DNA of 64,000 nucleotides from Ascaphus truei (GCA_036426205.1 CM071569.1:285818408-285882407), one strand, 5' to 3'; shown: positions 1-10,821, counted from the first letter of the stretch. Notes: a model not told the origin generated them from the sequence alone. Program-made: numbers and translations.

Positions 1-105
1 CGGTACCCGTATTATTAACCCTTCCTCTGCCACAGTCCTGCAGAGCACCATTGCAGCTGATGCATGTTAAACCCTTTCTGTGCAGTGCTTGGCTGCCAGA
101 CTTAC

Positions 106-193
106 CTGCGCATAAGAATAGTGCGGTGGTGAGCAGACAGCTCTGGGTGCTGGGGTGGAGACCGTCACGCATGCTGCCTCTGGATCTTCTCAT
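106..193 (-). CDS. Putative first exon with signal peptide (copy A)
   Basis: On the minus strand an ATG at 193-191 opens 29 codons plus one base, ending exactly at a consensus splice donor (CAG then GTAAGT, donor bases 105-100). The encoded peptide has a basic N terminus followed by the hydrophobic stretch CLLTTALFLCA, the shape of a secretion signal. A second ATG at codon 8 gives a shorter and perhaps better signal. A TATA box lies about 33 bases upstream of the first ATG, which leaves a very short leader and favours the second start. Downstream exons would lie to the left of the window. I do not recognise the gene. Related blocks occur at about 18690-18830, 54140-54300 and 60257-60346. It could be a duplicated dead first exon, or a chance frame in a repeat. 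Confidence 0.4.
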
Positions 194-225
194 TGCTGAG
201 TCTGTAGCTGGTACCCATGTGCCTC

Positions 226-353
226 CTTATATCCCCTCCAGGGGCGAAACCTCAGCCCTGTCCCATCCCCTCCTCCCCCCCACCAAGGGTCAGATAGTAC
301 TGATGGGATTAGGGCTGGGCTGGGGACCTCTAGGACTGCACGGCTCAGCCAAT
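226..353 (-). promoter_or_regulatory. TATA/CCAAT promoter-like block (copy A)
   Basis: Reading the minus strand, an ATTGG (inverted CCAAT) at 353-349 is followed by a GC-rich stretch and a TATA box (GATATAAGG) at about 234-226, then the putative first exon. The same order is kept in copy D (60097-60225), where an AGGGCGGAGG GC-box is also present. The combination is typical of an RNA polymerase II core promoter; that it is active is inference. Confidence 0.45.
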
Positions 354-683
354 GGCAATGGAAGAGACCTGCCTACCTCTAAGACAGCTCAGGGGGTGAG
401 CGCATGGATACAGAGCCGACACCACTAGGACAAGACGGGAGAAGTAGGGAGTGGAAAAAATAACAAGTTGTGGTACTGTGGGTTTTACCATAAAAATATA
501 CCCCCCAGTATCATCCCACTTCAGAGGCTAGTTCATGGATCCAACTACTAGACATGCTAGAGAAATTCTAAAGTTGCATTTACAGTCACATGAGCAGACA
601 TATTTAAGAGACCCACCCCAAAAATCAAATCAGATCACTAAATCTGTCTATTTCTAAGTGTATATCTTTTTATATATATCATA

Positions 684-1220
684 CACATTATTTAAGTTAT
701 GGTGGGGGAAAAAGGCGACAGAAAAACTCCACCGTTTGCATATAGCCAATTAGGAATATCCCTTGTAAGCACATTCACATGTCTTAGAAAGGTCTGCACC
801 CTGCCTTTCAGCCATTATCACCCAGCATACAGCGCTTCCACTGCAGCAAGGGTTTCTGGGAATTTACATGCAAATGGACACACAATGTATCACCTTTGGC
901 CTGAAATCCATTTTTACATGGAACTCTTATAAGCAAATGCTCTGCTGTTTACACAGCTTTTAAGCACAGCATGGGATTAGATGCAAAGCCAGTCAAACCC
1001 CTCACAGACAGCCGTTTTGACCTTTTCGGTCACATCAGTGTGAGGTTGGTTGTACTGGCTTTGCAATGTTCAAGCTGGGCAGGTTTACTGTACACATTAT
1101 TTACGTTATGGTGGGTGAAAAAGGTGACAAAACCGCCCCCGTCAGCATATAATCAATAAGGAATATCCCCTGTGAGCACAGACACATGTTTGCCACCCTG
1201 CCCTTCCCCAGTATCATATA
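684..1220 (+). repeat. Imperfect direct repeats within unit A
   Basis: Two related segments at about 690-830 and 1088-1215 share a TTAT..GTTATGGTGGG start, a block of GGAATATCCC..GTGAGCAC type and a CTGCCCTTCC-like end. Copy D lacks the interval between the corresponding repeats, as expected from a deletion by recombination between them. Copies B and C keep both. Confidence 0.6.
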
Positions 1221-1301
1221 TAAATGGGAAGGGGAAAAGTCTGCGTCCGCCTATAGCAAAATGTGTGAGTGAAGATACACCGCGTGCAATGTAGGACAAG
1301 T

Positions 1302-1514
1302 GAGATATGGTAGAAGAAAGAAAAGAAACCCTACAGTATGCACTGTGTCAGTGATCCATGGTCCCTTATACTATTTATAATGCACTCGCTGTGATTTGAA
1401 GAATTGATTGCAAATTAAAAGCCTTTTATTGACTTGTTATAAATAGTATAAGGGACCATGGATCACTGACACAGTGCATACTGTAGGGTTTCATTTCTTT
1501 CTTCTACCATATCT
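1302..1514. repeat. Hairpin-forming inverted repeat (copy A)
   Basis: The arms 1302-1380 and 1437-1514 are near-perfect reverse complements (about 79 bases each) around a 56-base loop. The palindromic block contains GACACAGTGCATACTGTAGG and its complement. The element could be a short MITE-like foldback or the template of a long hairpin RNA. Copy B (19985-20205) has the loop in the same orientation, whereas copies C and D have it reversed. Confidence 0.85.
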
Positions 1515-2955
1515 CCCCATTATCACCCAGCATACAGTGCTTCCCCGGCAGGAAGGGTATATTTTCATGTGTTGACATTTCCGGATAAGTGCCTCACTGT
1601 CTGTGTTAGACTATATCTGTTTACTTATTGAGGTGTGTCCGTTGTGTCTTAAAACATAATCATGTGTTTGTTTGCACGCTGTTCTTTGCAACAATATAGC
1701 TGCGGGTAGTACCTTGTTTTGCTACAACTCACTTTCCTACAGGCTCATGTGCCCTATAGGTATTTATTGCCATCTCTTGGTCATTACTGTTGCCCTCTGT
1801 GTATCACTTTACACTGTGTCCTAGGTGGGTATCAGCAGTAGTGTTACACATTGGGCCTTGCAGTACTTGCATGTCCTCTGTAATTTGGGGGTCGGAGCCC
1901 CTTCCAGTTCTTTGTGTAGTTCTATGGTACATCAACACATTGTGTTTATATTTGCCTTGGAATAACCGTGTGCTCTTTCAGGGACATTTTCTTGCTGTTT
2001 TCAACTATTTTTATATATAAATATAAAAAAAGGAAAAGCAGCGTTTCTGCCTAAACAAAGTAACAACTATGAAACAAATTCCTTTTAGAATTAAAAAAAC
2101 ATAAGAAAAGTGATACAAAGTATGAAATTGTTCTTTTCTTGTGTACAACGTGTTAAAGGCAAGTAAAGCTAAAGTGTAACGTTATCAAATAAATGTTGTT
2201 AATTTGTAACGGCAAATATGTTACGCGCTGATTTAAAAAAGTATTATTTGTGTAGTTAAAAACCAGAGACATAACATAAAACACAGACAAAGCTCAGTGC
2301 ACATCCAGAAAAACTTATATACGGTACAGTGCCTAAATATACATGTATAAATAACTAATAAATAAAATGGTCTTTTAGTTTAACATTTTGGCCAAATTGT
2401 TGTAAGCCCTTGAGCCAAATTTCACGGCAGACCACGTTCAAGGGTCCCTACACTAATATAAATTCTTAATAACCTGTGCATTGCCAGGAAGAATGATTTA
2501 TAATAAATCTGTCAATATAAGTTGCAAAAGTTCTAAGTCTGATTGAAGCTTTTATTAACCTGTACATTACAAGGAAAAGCACTCTGTAATAGATTTGTCA
2601 CAATCACACTGCATGGGGGTTCAATTTGAGCTTGTAGGTGTTCTGTATGTATTATTTGTGTAGGTGGAATCTGAGAACAGAGATGTGCAGCTATCTCTAT
2701 AGATACGTCCGCTGAATTACCCAGAAGCCTCCATGTTTCAGATGGATAATGTCGGCTCTTTTACTCCCAGGGTCCCAAGGAATGAGGAGGGGGCAGATTA
2801 AAATAAAGAATGGATTATTTCATTGAATTGCCCTAGTGTAGAACTGAACTGGTGCCATGGTTTGTATATAACATTTTTTGGACAGGAACAATATCTGGGG
2901 TATTTCCTGCAGCAAACTTATACAGTATCTCTCTTTTATTCTTATTATTTTAATG
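1515..2955. other. No gene seen; AT-rich unit DNA
   Basis: AT-rich sequence without a convincing coding frame. It is shared with copy B, and a segment around 2260-2440 recurs inverted at 39290-39480. The short frames present are not conserved between copies. Confidence 0.6.
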
Positions 2956-2963
2956 TTTGTGTA

Positions 2964-3827
2964 GGTGCAGAGTATTAGGTACAGGATGGGGCAGTGTGTG
3001 TATGGGAAGAGGGTTGGGTACAGGATAGGGCAGTATGTGTATGGGCAGAGGGTTGGGTACAGGATGGGGCAGTGTGTGTAGTGACAGACATTTGGGTACA
3101 GGATGGGGCAGTGTGTGTAGGGGCAGACGGTTGGGTACAGGATGGGGCAGTGTGTATATGGACAGAGGGTTGGGTACAGGATGTGTAATTGTGTGTAGGG
3201 GCAGAGGGTTGGGTACAGGATGTGTAATTGTGTGTAGGGGCAGAGGGTTGGATACAGGATGGGGCAGTGTGTAGGGGCAGAGGGTTGGGTACAGGATGGG
3301 GCAGTGTGTGTAGGGACAGATGGTTGGGTACAGGATGGGGCAGTGTGTGTAGGGGCAGAGGGTTGAGTACAGAATGGGGCAGTGTGTGTACGGGTAGAGG
3401 GTTGGGTACAGGATGGGGCAGTGTGAGTGTTGGGGCAGAGAGTTGGGATGAGGGTTTGGTACTGGATCGAGCAGTGTATGTAGGGGCAAAGGATTTGGTA
3501 AATAATTGGGCAGCATATGTAGTGGCAGGGGATAGGGTACAGGATGGGGCAGGTGTGATGGGGCAGAGAGTTGGGTAAAGGATGGAGCAGTTTGTGTAGT
3601 ACAGGATGGGGCAGTGTGTGTAGGGGCAGAGGGTTGGGTACAATAGTGGCAGTGTGTGTAGGGGCAGAGTGTTGGGTAAAGGATGGGGCAGTGTGTGAAT
3701 GTGCAGAGAGTAAGGTATTGGATTGGGCATGTGTGTATGGGCAGAGATTTGGGTACAGGATGGGGCAGTCTATGTAGTGGAAGAGAGTTGGGTACAACAT
3801 GGGGCAGTGTTTGTAGGAGCAGAGGGT
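2964..3827 (+). repeat. 39-bp minisatellite (copy A)
   Basis: About 22 degenerate repeats with the core GGGTTGGGTACAGGATGGGG followed by CAGTGTGTGTAGGGGCAGA. The period is 39 bases, which is 13 codons, so stop-free frames persist on both strands and produce long but meaningless open frames (for example a 326-codon frame on the minus strand). The array recurs at 21690-22745, 56575-58130 and inverted at 58165-58905. Confidence 0.9.
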
Positions 3828-3935
3828 TTAGATTAAGGGGCTGTAGGGTAAGGGGCTTTAGGGTAAGGGGCTTTAGATTAAGGGGCTTTAGAGAACTGGG
3901 CTTTAGGGTAAAGAGCTTTAGGGTAAAAGTCCAAT
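3828..3935 (+). repeat. 16-bp tandem repeat, GGGCTTTAGGGTAAGG type
   Basis: Roughly six degenerate copies of a 16-base unit follow the minisatellite directly. They contain TTAGGG by chance, but the period is 16, not 6. The matching block in copy B is at about 22745-22850. Confidence 0.8.
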
Positions 3936-5423
3936 GTCTTCCTGATCGGCTATGTACTGTATATGTAGAGATCCAATAGAGGAAGCAGATGCCAATAATA
4001 GATGAATGTGTCTCCAGTGGATATACAGTGAGGGACCTTTAATAAGGCTCTCCACTTACATGGATCTATGTTAGCGTCAACTTTTATCACCATTTTTATT
4101 TTTTCACTACACATTATACTGTATGTAGATCTCCATCACACGTTCAAATTGATAACCTATTTTAAACAATTACCATTAAAATGTAAGTATTAACTCTTTC
4201 ATGACTCACTTCACTGGTATTATTACTTACGGACGTTTGAGTGCTTCACTACCTGGGATCTTTTTCTCCTTTGTTGTTGTTAAATTGTAAATGTCAAGGA
4301 GGAGGAGAGTAGAACTAACTCCAATTCTCCGATAGAAAGGTTACTAAACAAACTAATTATACAGCTACTTAAATTCATTCAATAGCTTACAATTACATAT
4401 ATTATAAAAGTAAAATAAAGAATTAAGTTATACATTTCTCACTGAAGATTTTGAAAAGAATTAAAGAGGCGACTGTTGAAATGGACTGGGCAGGGTTCTC
4501 TGGAGAAGAATTATGAGCAGCATTCAGAATCCATTTTGTCTGTCATGTCGTGTCTCAGTATCCTCTCAGTATCCATTTCTGTGTGAAAGGATGTGTTTGC
4601 TTGTAAGGATGAGTTTCGCTGACAGTAGATTTCCACGGTTGTGTCTGTGGCTCAACACCCAGAAGTATAGTGATAAGATGCACTGTACCCTGTTGTGTAC
4701 AGAATTATAGTAATAAGATGTACCCTGATGTACGTTGTTGCTGTTCAGAGCTGTTTTGTATCAGTTTTACTAGCTTTTTGGGACCTTGAAAATGATAAAC
4801 TTAGTTTTGGGAGAGGCCTGCATGATCACCGAATGTATGCGTCACTTCTGTCACGGGAGACCAGGCAGTTAACACTTGGTTACCAGGATCATTCATTGAG
4901 CAAAACAGGTAAGTTAAATCAATTGTAATTTATTCGCATAAATAGGCATACACAGAATGGAACACAAAATGCAGACGAAAAACACACTTACTGTGTGTCT
5001 GGGGTTTGAAAACTAGACTGTTGTAGGTGCAGGGATATTTAAAAATGAGTTTTACCCTGACAGGTACTTAGCCCAGAATCTTCCGGTTCCTAAATCGGCA
5101 TGAAGTTTCCCACACTACCGCTACGTTCCTTTCTGAGAAATTGGACTTTTTCTTGACCGGATGTTAGTACCAAACTCCTGCGACTAAAATTGGCTTGCAA
5201 TCCAAGCCGCGACCGCTACGTTCTATTTTGAGAAATCGGTCCCAAAAAGACCGGACTTAGGGGCCTATGCACTAAGCACAGGAAAAATATATAATGCCCG
5301 GCTGGGTGCCCCTGAGCCAGATTGGGAATGGTAGAGTGTCAGCTCTGCAACCCAGCAAGGGTGGTAATACTGCAAATGTATTCAAAATGCTGGTGTCTTT
5401 CCCCACCGGGATAAGGGGGCGAG
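3936..5423. other. No gene seen; ends in LTR-like sequence
   Basis: AT-rich unit DNA shared with copy B. The last part (about 5285-5423) resembles the start of the ~1.3-kb gypsy LTR, with GGGTGCCCCTGAGCC followed by GTCAGCTCTGCA. No coding frame is supported. Confidence 0.5.
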
Positions 5424-5586
5424 AGTAATGCTATGTATCAGCTGTATCAGCCATGTAACAGGGTTCCCCTTAGTCATAGTGGGTAAATGTAAAGTGTCAG
5501 CTCTGCAGCCCACTAATGGCTGCAACCCTGTAATTGGGTTAGAACGGTCTGTATGGGTCCCGCTAGGTGTAAGGGGACCACATGTA
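5424..5586 (+). repeat. 163-bp direct repeat, left copy
   Basis: This segment, which contains the LTR start TGTAACAGGG at 5454, is repeated almost identically at 10254-10416, and the two copies bracket everything inserted between. Copy B has only one version of the segment and no insert, so this is a duplication tied to the insertion. Confidence 0.85.
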
Positions 5587-5593
5587 TATGTCA

Positions 5594-6872
5594 TGTAACA
5601 GAGTTCCCCTCAGTAATATGGGGTAAATGTGAACTGTCAGCTCTGCAGCCTACTAATGGCTGCAAGCCTGTAAATGTATTTTACAAAAAAGAACAATAAT
5701 AATGCGCCAGATGGGGTGTTACTCTTGATATGGGCAATGAGCAAGATTAACGATGAAATATATATAAAAAACAAAAAAATATATATATAAAAAACAAAAA
5801 GAAAAACAAAAAAAAAAAAACACATGTGACATGAACCAACATCAATTTTAATTGTCTGTGTGTGTCCCGCTAAACATAAGAGAACCACATCATTATGCTT
5901 AGTAACATTGTATCAGTTATGTATCATGTGCGCGCATTGCAATAGTGTTTCACTGCAAACCGCAAGATAGGAAAAAGGTTTAAAAAACCAGCAGTCTTGC
6001 GCTTAGCATATAAGCAGCACGCTAACTTTGGATAGGAATGTCCCAGCGCTCTGATTTTTGCTATGCATACTGCTATGGGGCAATCATTAAACCGGTTATG
6101 TTTTCTGTATTAGAAACTTTCATAAGAAGAAATGAATGAAAGTCCCCCTCTTTTTGTATATTAATATTATAACGGTAAGGGGATTTTCCTTCAGGCATCC
6201 AGACCAGGAGGTAACACTTAAAGTGTGAGTACTATGCTGTATAATGCATGGCAGGAAATCCAGGGGGTAAACAATGCATAATTTATACTCAGGCTTCTAA
6301 GGCAACCTGCTGATTCGGTTCCCCTGTGTCTGGAGACAGGCCATAGTTCAAAGAAACTGACACTGTCAAGTGTTGAGTGGTAGGGGGAGAGGTAAATAGA
6401 TTTACCTGACATATTTCCAGGTGTCAGGGGAAAGGCAGACAACATGTCACCAGGGAAGTGGGCTTGGCTAGGTATGCTAAGCAGCTTAAGGGCAAAGTTT
6501 GCACATGCTCGCAACATACCTTGAGCCTCTGCCAGGCATACTGAAGTATGGGCAAACCTTGCCAGTAGGTGGGATTTTTGTTCCCACGCCGCGATTGGTT
6601 GAAAGTGTAAAGATAGGACTTTGTGAGGTTTCAAAAGACTGAGCAGCCAGTCAGGAGGTAGATTCAACATGTTATAAAAAGATTAATCTGAGATTCCATC
6701 TAAGATATTTCCTGTAACCAGATTTAACATCGTAACTAAGTGTATTTTCGTATTATTTTGTAAATTAAACTGTGTATGTTCATTGTGTGAATAAATTACA
6801 ATTTATTTTATCTCACGTTTTGCTGAAAGGATCTGGGTATTTTTGTGTTGAAAGCATTGGTCTCCCGTTACA
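5594..6872 (+). mobile_element. Solo LTR of the gypsy family (about 1.28 kb)
   Basis: It starts TGTAACAG and ends CCCGTTACA, giving TG..CA ends with short terminal inverted repeats. Its 3' part (TTCATTGTGTGAATAAATTA, then a CTCCCGT-type end) matches the ends of the LTRs at 14861 and 50303. No gag sequence or primer site follows it, so it is a solo or chimaeric LTR. No clear target duplication flanks it. The true left end could instead be 5454. Confidence 0.65.
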
Positions 6873-7206
6873 CCTAGGGACCCCTTAAATTTTCTGGGAC
6901 ACTTTGCATCCAATGTCCCATTTACATTTCTGGGCAGTGCTGAAGCAGGGAACCCTAGCGGTGAGACATGCAAACTTTTTCAAGGGGAGATATTGCCGGG
7001 ACAATGTGCCTATATGTATCCGGGAATTAAGCATGATTCCCGGGTACCTTTTTGGAGTATCCTTCAACTCTGGACCCCGACTACTTAGACACATTCTGAC
7101 CACACTTTCTCCACAAACCCTCCCCCCCTTGAAACCCATACCCTTGCAATCCCTGCTTGCTTTCATCCCTGGAGAGGCAAAAACATTTTAAAAAATGTAT
7201 GGTCGC

Positions 7207-8131
7207 TGTAACAGGGTGAATAAACGTCACCAGCCCTACGCCTGGCAGACCAATGTTTAGGTCTGCAGTGCAGCAGTGACCGGGTTAACATTCAGCTGAG
7301 AGGGTCTTGTTAATTAATATAAGGGAATTGTGCGCGCTGTCCCTCCAATTGCTCTCCCTCGACTTCCAAGTCTTCCCTGCAGCTCCTAGTCTCCCGTGAT
7401 CAGCGGGGCACACTCAGTACATCAAACACAAAAATAGGAGCGCATGGAAAGAAACGAAAAGACTGAATTAAGAACATAAATCTTATATAATCAAATATCA
7501 AAATGAAGGCCAAAAGACATTACATTTGGAGTAAGATCACATACATCAATAGGCCCGTGATTCACACTGAGGATCGGGTACTGACACCCAAAAAAACTCA
7601 CGATAGGAGTGATTCCCTAGTTGGTAAACAATAGAGAGAGAGTCCAATACTACAAAGATGGTAAAACACAGATCTGCAGGTGACGTCATACGCAGCGACG
7701 TTACGTCTGTGACGACGGACTTCCGTGCTGCAGCCTAGAGACACCACGAGGACGCCGTTAGGAGGATAGTGAGTCTCAAGGTCTTTTCATTTATTTCCAT
7801 GTGCTCCTATTTTTGTGTTTGATGGTCTTGTTAATTAGTCTGATTCCAGCTGCCTCATCAAGGAGCTTTAAAAACCCCAGTGAGATATACTGAAATGCTG
7901 AGGGAGAACTACTGCTTTAAGGTCTGTCTCCACTATACTGTTTTTGCTATACTGATACTCTGGACTCTGAACAGCCCTTTTTGGGACAATGGCAAAGCCC
8001 TGCTCAGGACTTATTTTCTGTTTGTTGCATATGCTGAAAAGTAGCTGTTTTATTTTTGTATGCCATATTTTTGAGGCTCAATAAATAAGCCATTTCAGAA
8101 ACCCACGTGTGGTTGCATGTACCCTACAACA
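7207..8131 (+). mobile_element. 5' LTR of SCAN-gag gypsy, copy 1
   Basis: Ends are TGTAACAGGG and CCCTACAACA. A polyadenylation-type AATAAA lies near the 3' end (GGCTCAATAAATAAGCC). A ~400-base MITE-like element is nested inside. The LTR is followed within three bases by a primer-site-like sequence. The partner LTR is at 31469-32418. Confidence 0.75.
7421..7823. mobile_element. MITE-like element with 43-bp terminal inverted repeats
   Basis: The arms 7421-7463 and 7781-7823 are reverse complements with few mismatches (ATCAAACACAAAAATAGGAG at the outer left). There is no coding capacity in the ~320-base interior. The same insertion sits in the second LTR copy at 31683-32076, where the outermost right arm is shorter. 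The superfamily cannot be told because the target duplication is unclear. Confidence 0.65.
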
Positions 8132-8133
8132 TA

Positions 8134-8151
8134 TGGTGGTTGAAGTGGGAT
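8134..8151 (+). promoter_or_regulatory. Candidate primer-binding site
   Basis: TGGTGGTTGAAGTGGGAT lies two bases after the LTR end. The same spacing and pattern (GGTGGCAGTGGTGGGATA) follows the other family's LTR at about 14874, which supports a shared priming site. The priming tRNA was not identified. Confidence 0.5.
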
Positions 8152-8233
8152 ACTGAGAGGACCCTGCATTTGAAGGGCCACACATACATTAAAAAAACAA
8201 AAAAAAAAGGAATTTAAAAAAAAAGAGTTTCTG

Positions 8234-8995
8234 AAGGCAGCATCATCGTTATTGAAGCCAAAGTCGGGGTAGGAGAAGACAGGACAATCGATGGCCGAAG
8301 CAGGGTCAGGATAGAAGACATCCGGGTGGTCGTAGTTGTAGCTAGGAATCGGCAACAGGCAGACAGGAGTTCCCCGCTTCAGCTTGTGACGTGGGAGTGG
8401 CCTCTGCGTGAGGAGCAGGCTCGGCCTATGACGCCGGTGTCAGCAGGGGGAGACAGCAGGCTGGCCGAAGTACACCACGGGGCAGTGTTGGGGAAACAAA
8501 CGCTTCAGCACAGAAGTCCAGGGCAGGCTACTGCAAGGAGATTAGAAGCAGGCCTCAGGAGAGGAAGGGTATCCACTGCTAGGAGAGAATGCAGCAGGTA
8601 CCAGGAAATTTAGGGTAACCACTGCTAGGAGAGAATGCAGCAGGTACCAGTGCTGGCTAACCACGCTTCAGCACAGGAGACCGGAATAGGCCTCTGGACA
8701 CTAAGGAACTAGGAAGGTTAGAACACTAGGAGAGAGGCCTGGGCGGTTTGTGGCAGAGACATTAACATCCAAGGTAGGAGATAATGCTCGGCACTGGTTC
8801 AGTGCCAAAGCCCAGGATATAAAGGGCGGAGATCCAATCACAGGAGGAGGGTGTGTGAGTATTCCTCCAATGATGAAGCACAGGGCAGAAGCTGCAATGA
8901 GAGGCAGCACATGTGCCATTGATTGCCAGAGGAAGCTTTTGCAACAGCAGAAGTCTGCAAAAGCTATAATCAAAGCCAGGAGTGGATTCCTTACA
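8234..8995 (+). mobile_element. LTR of a third family inserted in gag, 5'-deleted
   Basis: Homologous to the complete solo LTR at 40321-41292 and to 32523-33422. Here about 140 bases of the LTR start are missing (the junction follows CTG at 8231-8233). The right end GGATTCCTTACA is followed by CTGTG, the target duplication seen intact in the second copy. Confidence 0.7.
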
Positions 8996-9871
8996 CTGTG
9001 CGAGCAGGCCAAACAGCATGGACTGTTAATGCAGGAGCAGGCCAAACAGCAGGTACTGTTAATGCAGGAGCAGGCCAAACAACAGGCAGAGCGAGATGAA
9101 AGACAAGCAATACAAAACCAGCTACTATTGCAGCAGCAAACCCAGCTCCTAATCCGGCAACAGGCAGCACAGGATGAGCAGATAACTAGGCTGCTGGCCC
9201 AATCTCATGCATCTGCCAGTCCAGAACTTTTGATCAAACCCCCGGTCCTCCTGAGGAAAATTACTCCGAACGAGGATCGAGAAGTTTTTCTACTGACTTT
9301 TGAAAGGGTTGCTGAAGCCCAGGGCTAGTCTCCAGATCGCTGGGCAACCGCTTTGGCCCCACTCCTTATAGGAGAAGCCCAGGCCGCATATCAGGGTCTC
9401 CCAGTAGACCAGGCAATGGACTACAAACAAGTAAAAGCTGCCATACTGGATCGCTTAGGTCTGACCCCAGAGACCTACCGGCAGCAGTTCCGGAACCTGA
9501 AGTACACCTATAAGATGAGACCCCGAGTCCTAGCTCAGCGGTTATTGGACTTTTGTACTCGCTGGATACAACCCGAGCAGTGCACTAAGGAGTCGATTCT
9601 TGAACAAGTTGTTTTGGAACAATTCCTACAAGTGATAACCCCTCCCGCACGCTCTTGGGTAAAACTCCATGCTGCTAAAACCCTAGATTTGCCTGTCCAG
9701 CCCGTTGCAAACTTCCTTGGGGCCGAGGATCAGGAGAGTGTTCTGGGCCCGACGGATCCGACTCCACCGACACTTATGGATGCCAAAAGAGGGAGACCGA
9801 AACTACCACCCATCCACACGCAACCGCCAAGTCCCATGAAAGGAGCAGTCGTCCCAGCAAAGGAGAGGTAA
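8996..9871 (+). pseudogene. SCAN-domain Gag, interrupted (copy 1)
   Basis: The frame encodes a glutamine-rich N-terminal part with QEQAKQQ repeats, a capsid-like region, and a SCAN-type helical domain at about 9478-9720 (FRNLKY, CTRWIQPEQCTKE, EQVVLEQFLQV). SCAN domains of vertebrate zinc-finger proteins are known to derive from the Gag capsid of Gmr1-like gypsy elements. A TAG at 9326-9328 replaces a tryptophan codon that is TGG in the second copy, and a TAA ends the frame at 9871. The 5' end of gag lies beyond the inserted LTR near 8200, where the ATG found in copy 2 is lost. No zinc knuckle is evident. Confidence 0.75.
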
Positions 9872-10253
9872 AAACGCCGGTCCCCACCGAGACCCTCATC
9901 TACTTCCTTATGTCGGCTCATCGCCAAATAAGAGGAACTTCAGAGGACGTCGCATGCAGGACCCATCTGATGCCTGGTCTCCAGTATCCGGTCCAGATGA
10001 GCGATATCAGCGTCAACCTCCGTGAGGGAGCCCTCTCCAAAGATCTCCAGTATCTTTATGACTTAGATCCACATCACACATAGAAAAAAGATAAACAGCT
10101 AACAGATCTGGTTTAGAGTACATTGCAGGGTTACTTTAAGCTCACCAGGTGGATTTCCATGTATCAGCTCTTCAAGGAGGCAGGAGCAGCAGAATCTGGG
10201 GAGAAAAGAGTTTTGCAGAGCAGCTGCAGTGAGGTACAACCTTCTCCAACTCC
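9872..10253 (+). other. Degenerate tail of the gypsy copy
   Basis: Still matches the second copy (34250-34640) but holds many stops in all frames and no recognised domain. It ends abruptly after CTTCTCCAACTCC, exactly where copy 2 expands into a 12-bp repeat. Confidence 0.6.
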
Positions 10254-10821
10254 AGTAATGCTATGTATCAGCTGTATCAGCCATGTAACAGGGTTCCCCT
10301 GAGTCATAGTGGGTAAATGTAAAGTGTCAGCTCTGCAGCCCACTAATGGCTGCAACCCTGTAATTGGGTTAGAACGGTCTGTATGTGTCCCGCTACGTGT
10401 AAGGGGACCACATGTACAGAGGCGACCAACTTTATTCTAACTCGGCTAGTTCCGCAAATTTCAGAATATCCCAGTGATGTTCGATTTTGTATCGTTTTCG
10501 GCCGGAGTGTATTGCGTTATTTTCCCGGCTGCGATTTAAGCATTTTATTCCCGCTGTATTGCGTTATTTTCCCGGCTGCGATTTAAGCATTTTATTCCCG
10601 CTGGCTGCAATACTGCAATGCCGTGTAAAAACACATGGGGGCGTTTGCGAGCTTTTGTCTTTGAAGCCGTCCCCTATAACCCCTAACATACAGTATGCAC
10701 ATCAATGATACTATGGGCCGGCGGGGGCGAGATGTGTTTGCAGCAGAGAGAGATCCGCTGCTCTCTCTGCGCAAACAGCGGCACATTAAAACTTATTTTA
10801 AATACATTTTTATTTATAGTG

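Larger units (their letters stand above)
1..5586 (+). repeat. Composite unit copy A, first part
   Basis: This stretch is repeated, with many small indels, from about 18575 to 24480, and more loosely from about 54040 to 58150 and inverted from 60450 back to 58165. It begins next to the promoter/exon block, then carries the hairpin repeat at 1302-1514, AT-rich unique-looking DNA, the 39-bp minisatellite and LTR-like fragments. It is interrupted after 5586 and resumes at 10254. The sequence here is clean compared with copies B and C. The left edge is the window edge, so the gypsy element that precedes the unit in B, C and D would lie outside. Confidence 0.8.
6955..10253 (+). mobile_element. Nested Gmr1-like gypsy element, copy 1 (5' LTR and gag only)
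   Basis: This block matches 31217-34640 over its full length, including a 250-base upstream flank, the LTR, a MITE inside the LTR, another LTR inside gag, and the gag body. Sharing of the flank and of both nested insertions shows that the two blocks are copies of one composite locus, not independent insertions. No protease, integrase or RT follows, so the element was already truncated after gag. Confidence 0.8.

Noticed and set aside
2820..3800. Long minus-strand open frame of 326 codons, and partners in other frames
   Set aside because: It lies on the 39-bp minisatellite; a 13-codon period keeps all frames open on both strands and the peptide is only the repeat.
2964..3827. CRISPR-like array
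   Set aside because: Units are contiguous, degenerate and without unique spacers, and the setting is a vertebrate genome.
3828..3935. TTAGGG-containing repeat as an interstitial telomere
   Set aside because: The period is 16 bases, and TTAGGG occurs once per unit inside GGGCTTTAGGGTAAGG.
6218..6670. 150-codon minus-strand frame in the solo LTR
   Set aside because: Not conserved in the related LTRs and no recognisable domain.
8095..8355. Minus-strand frame near the LTR/gag junction (also at 32476-32856 and 40076-40690)
   Set aside because: It is antisense to the inserted third-family LTR, disrupted between copies, with no protein similarity that I can recognise.
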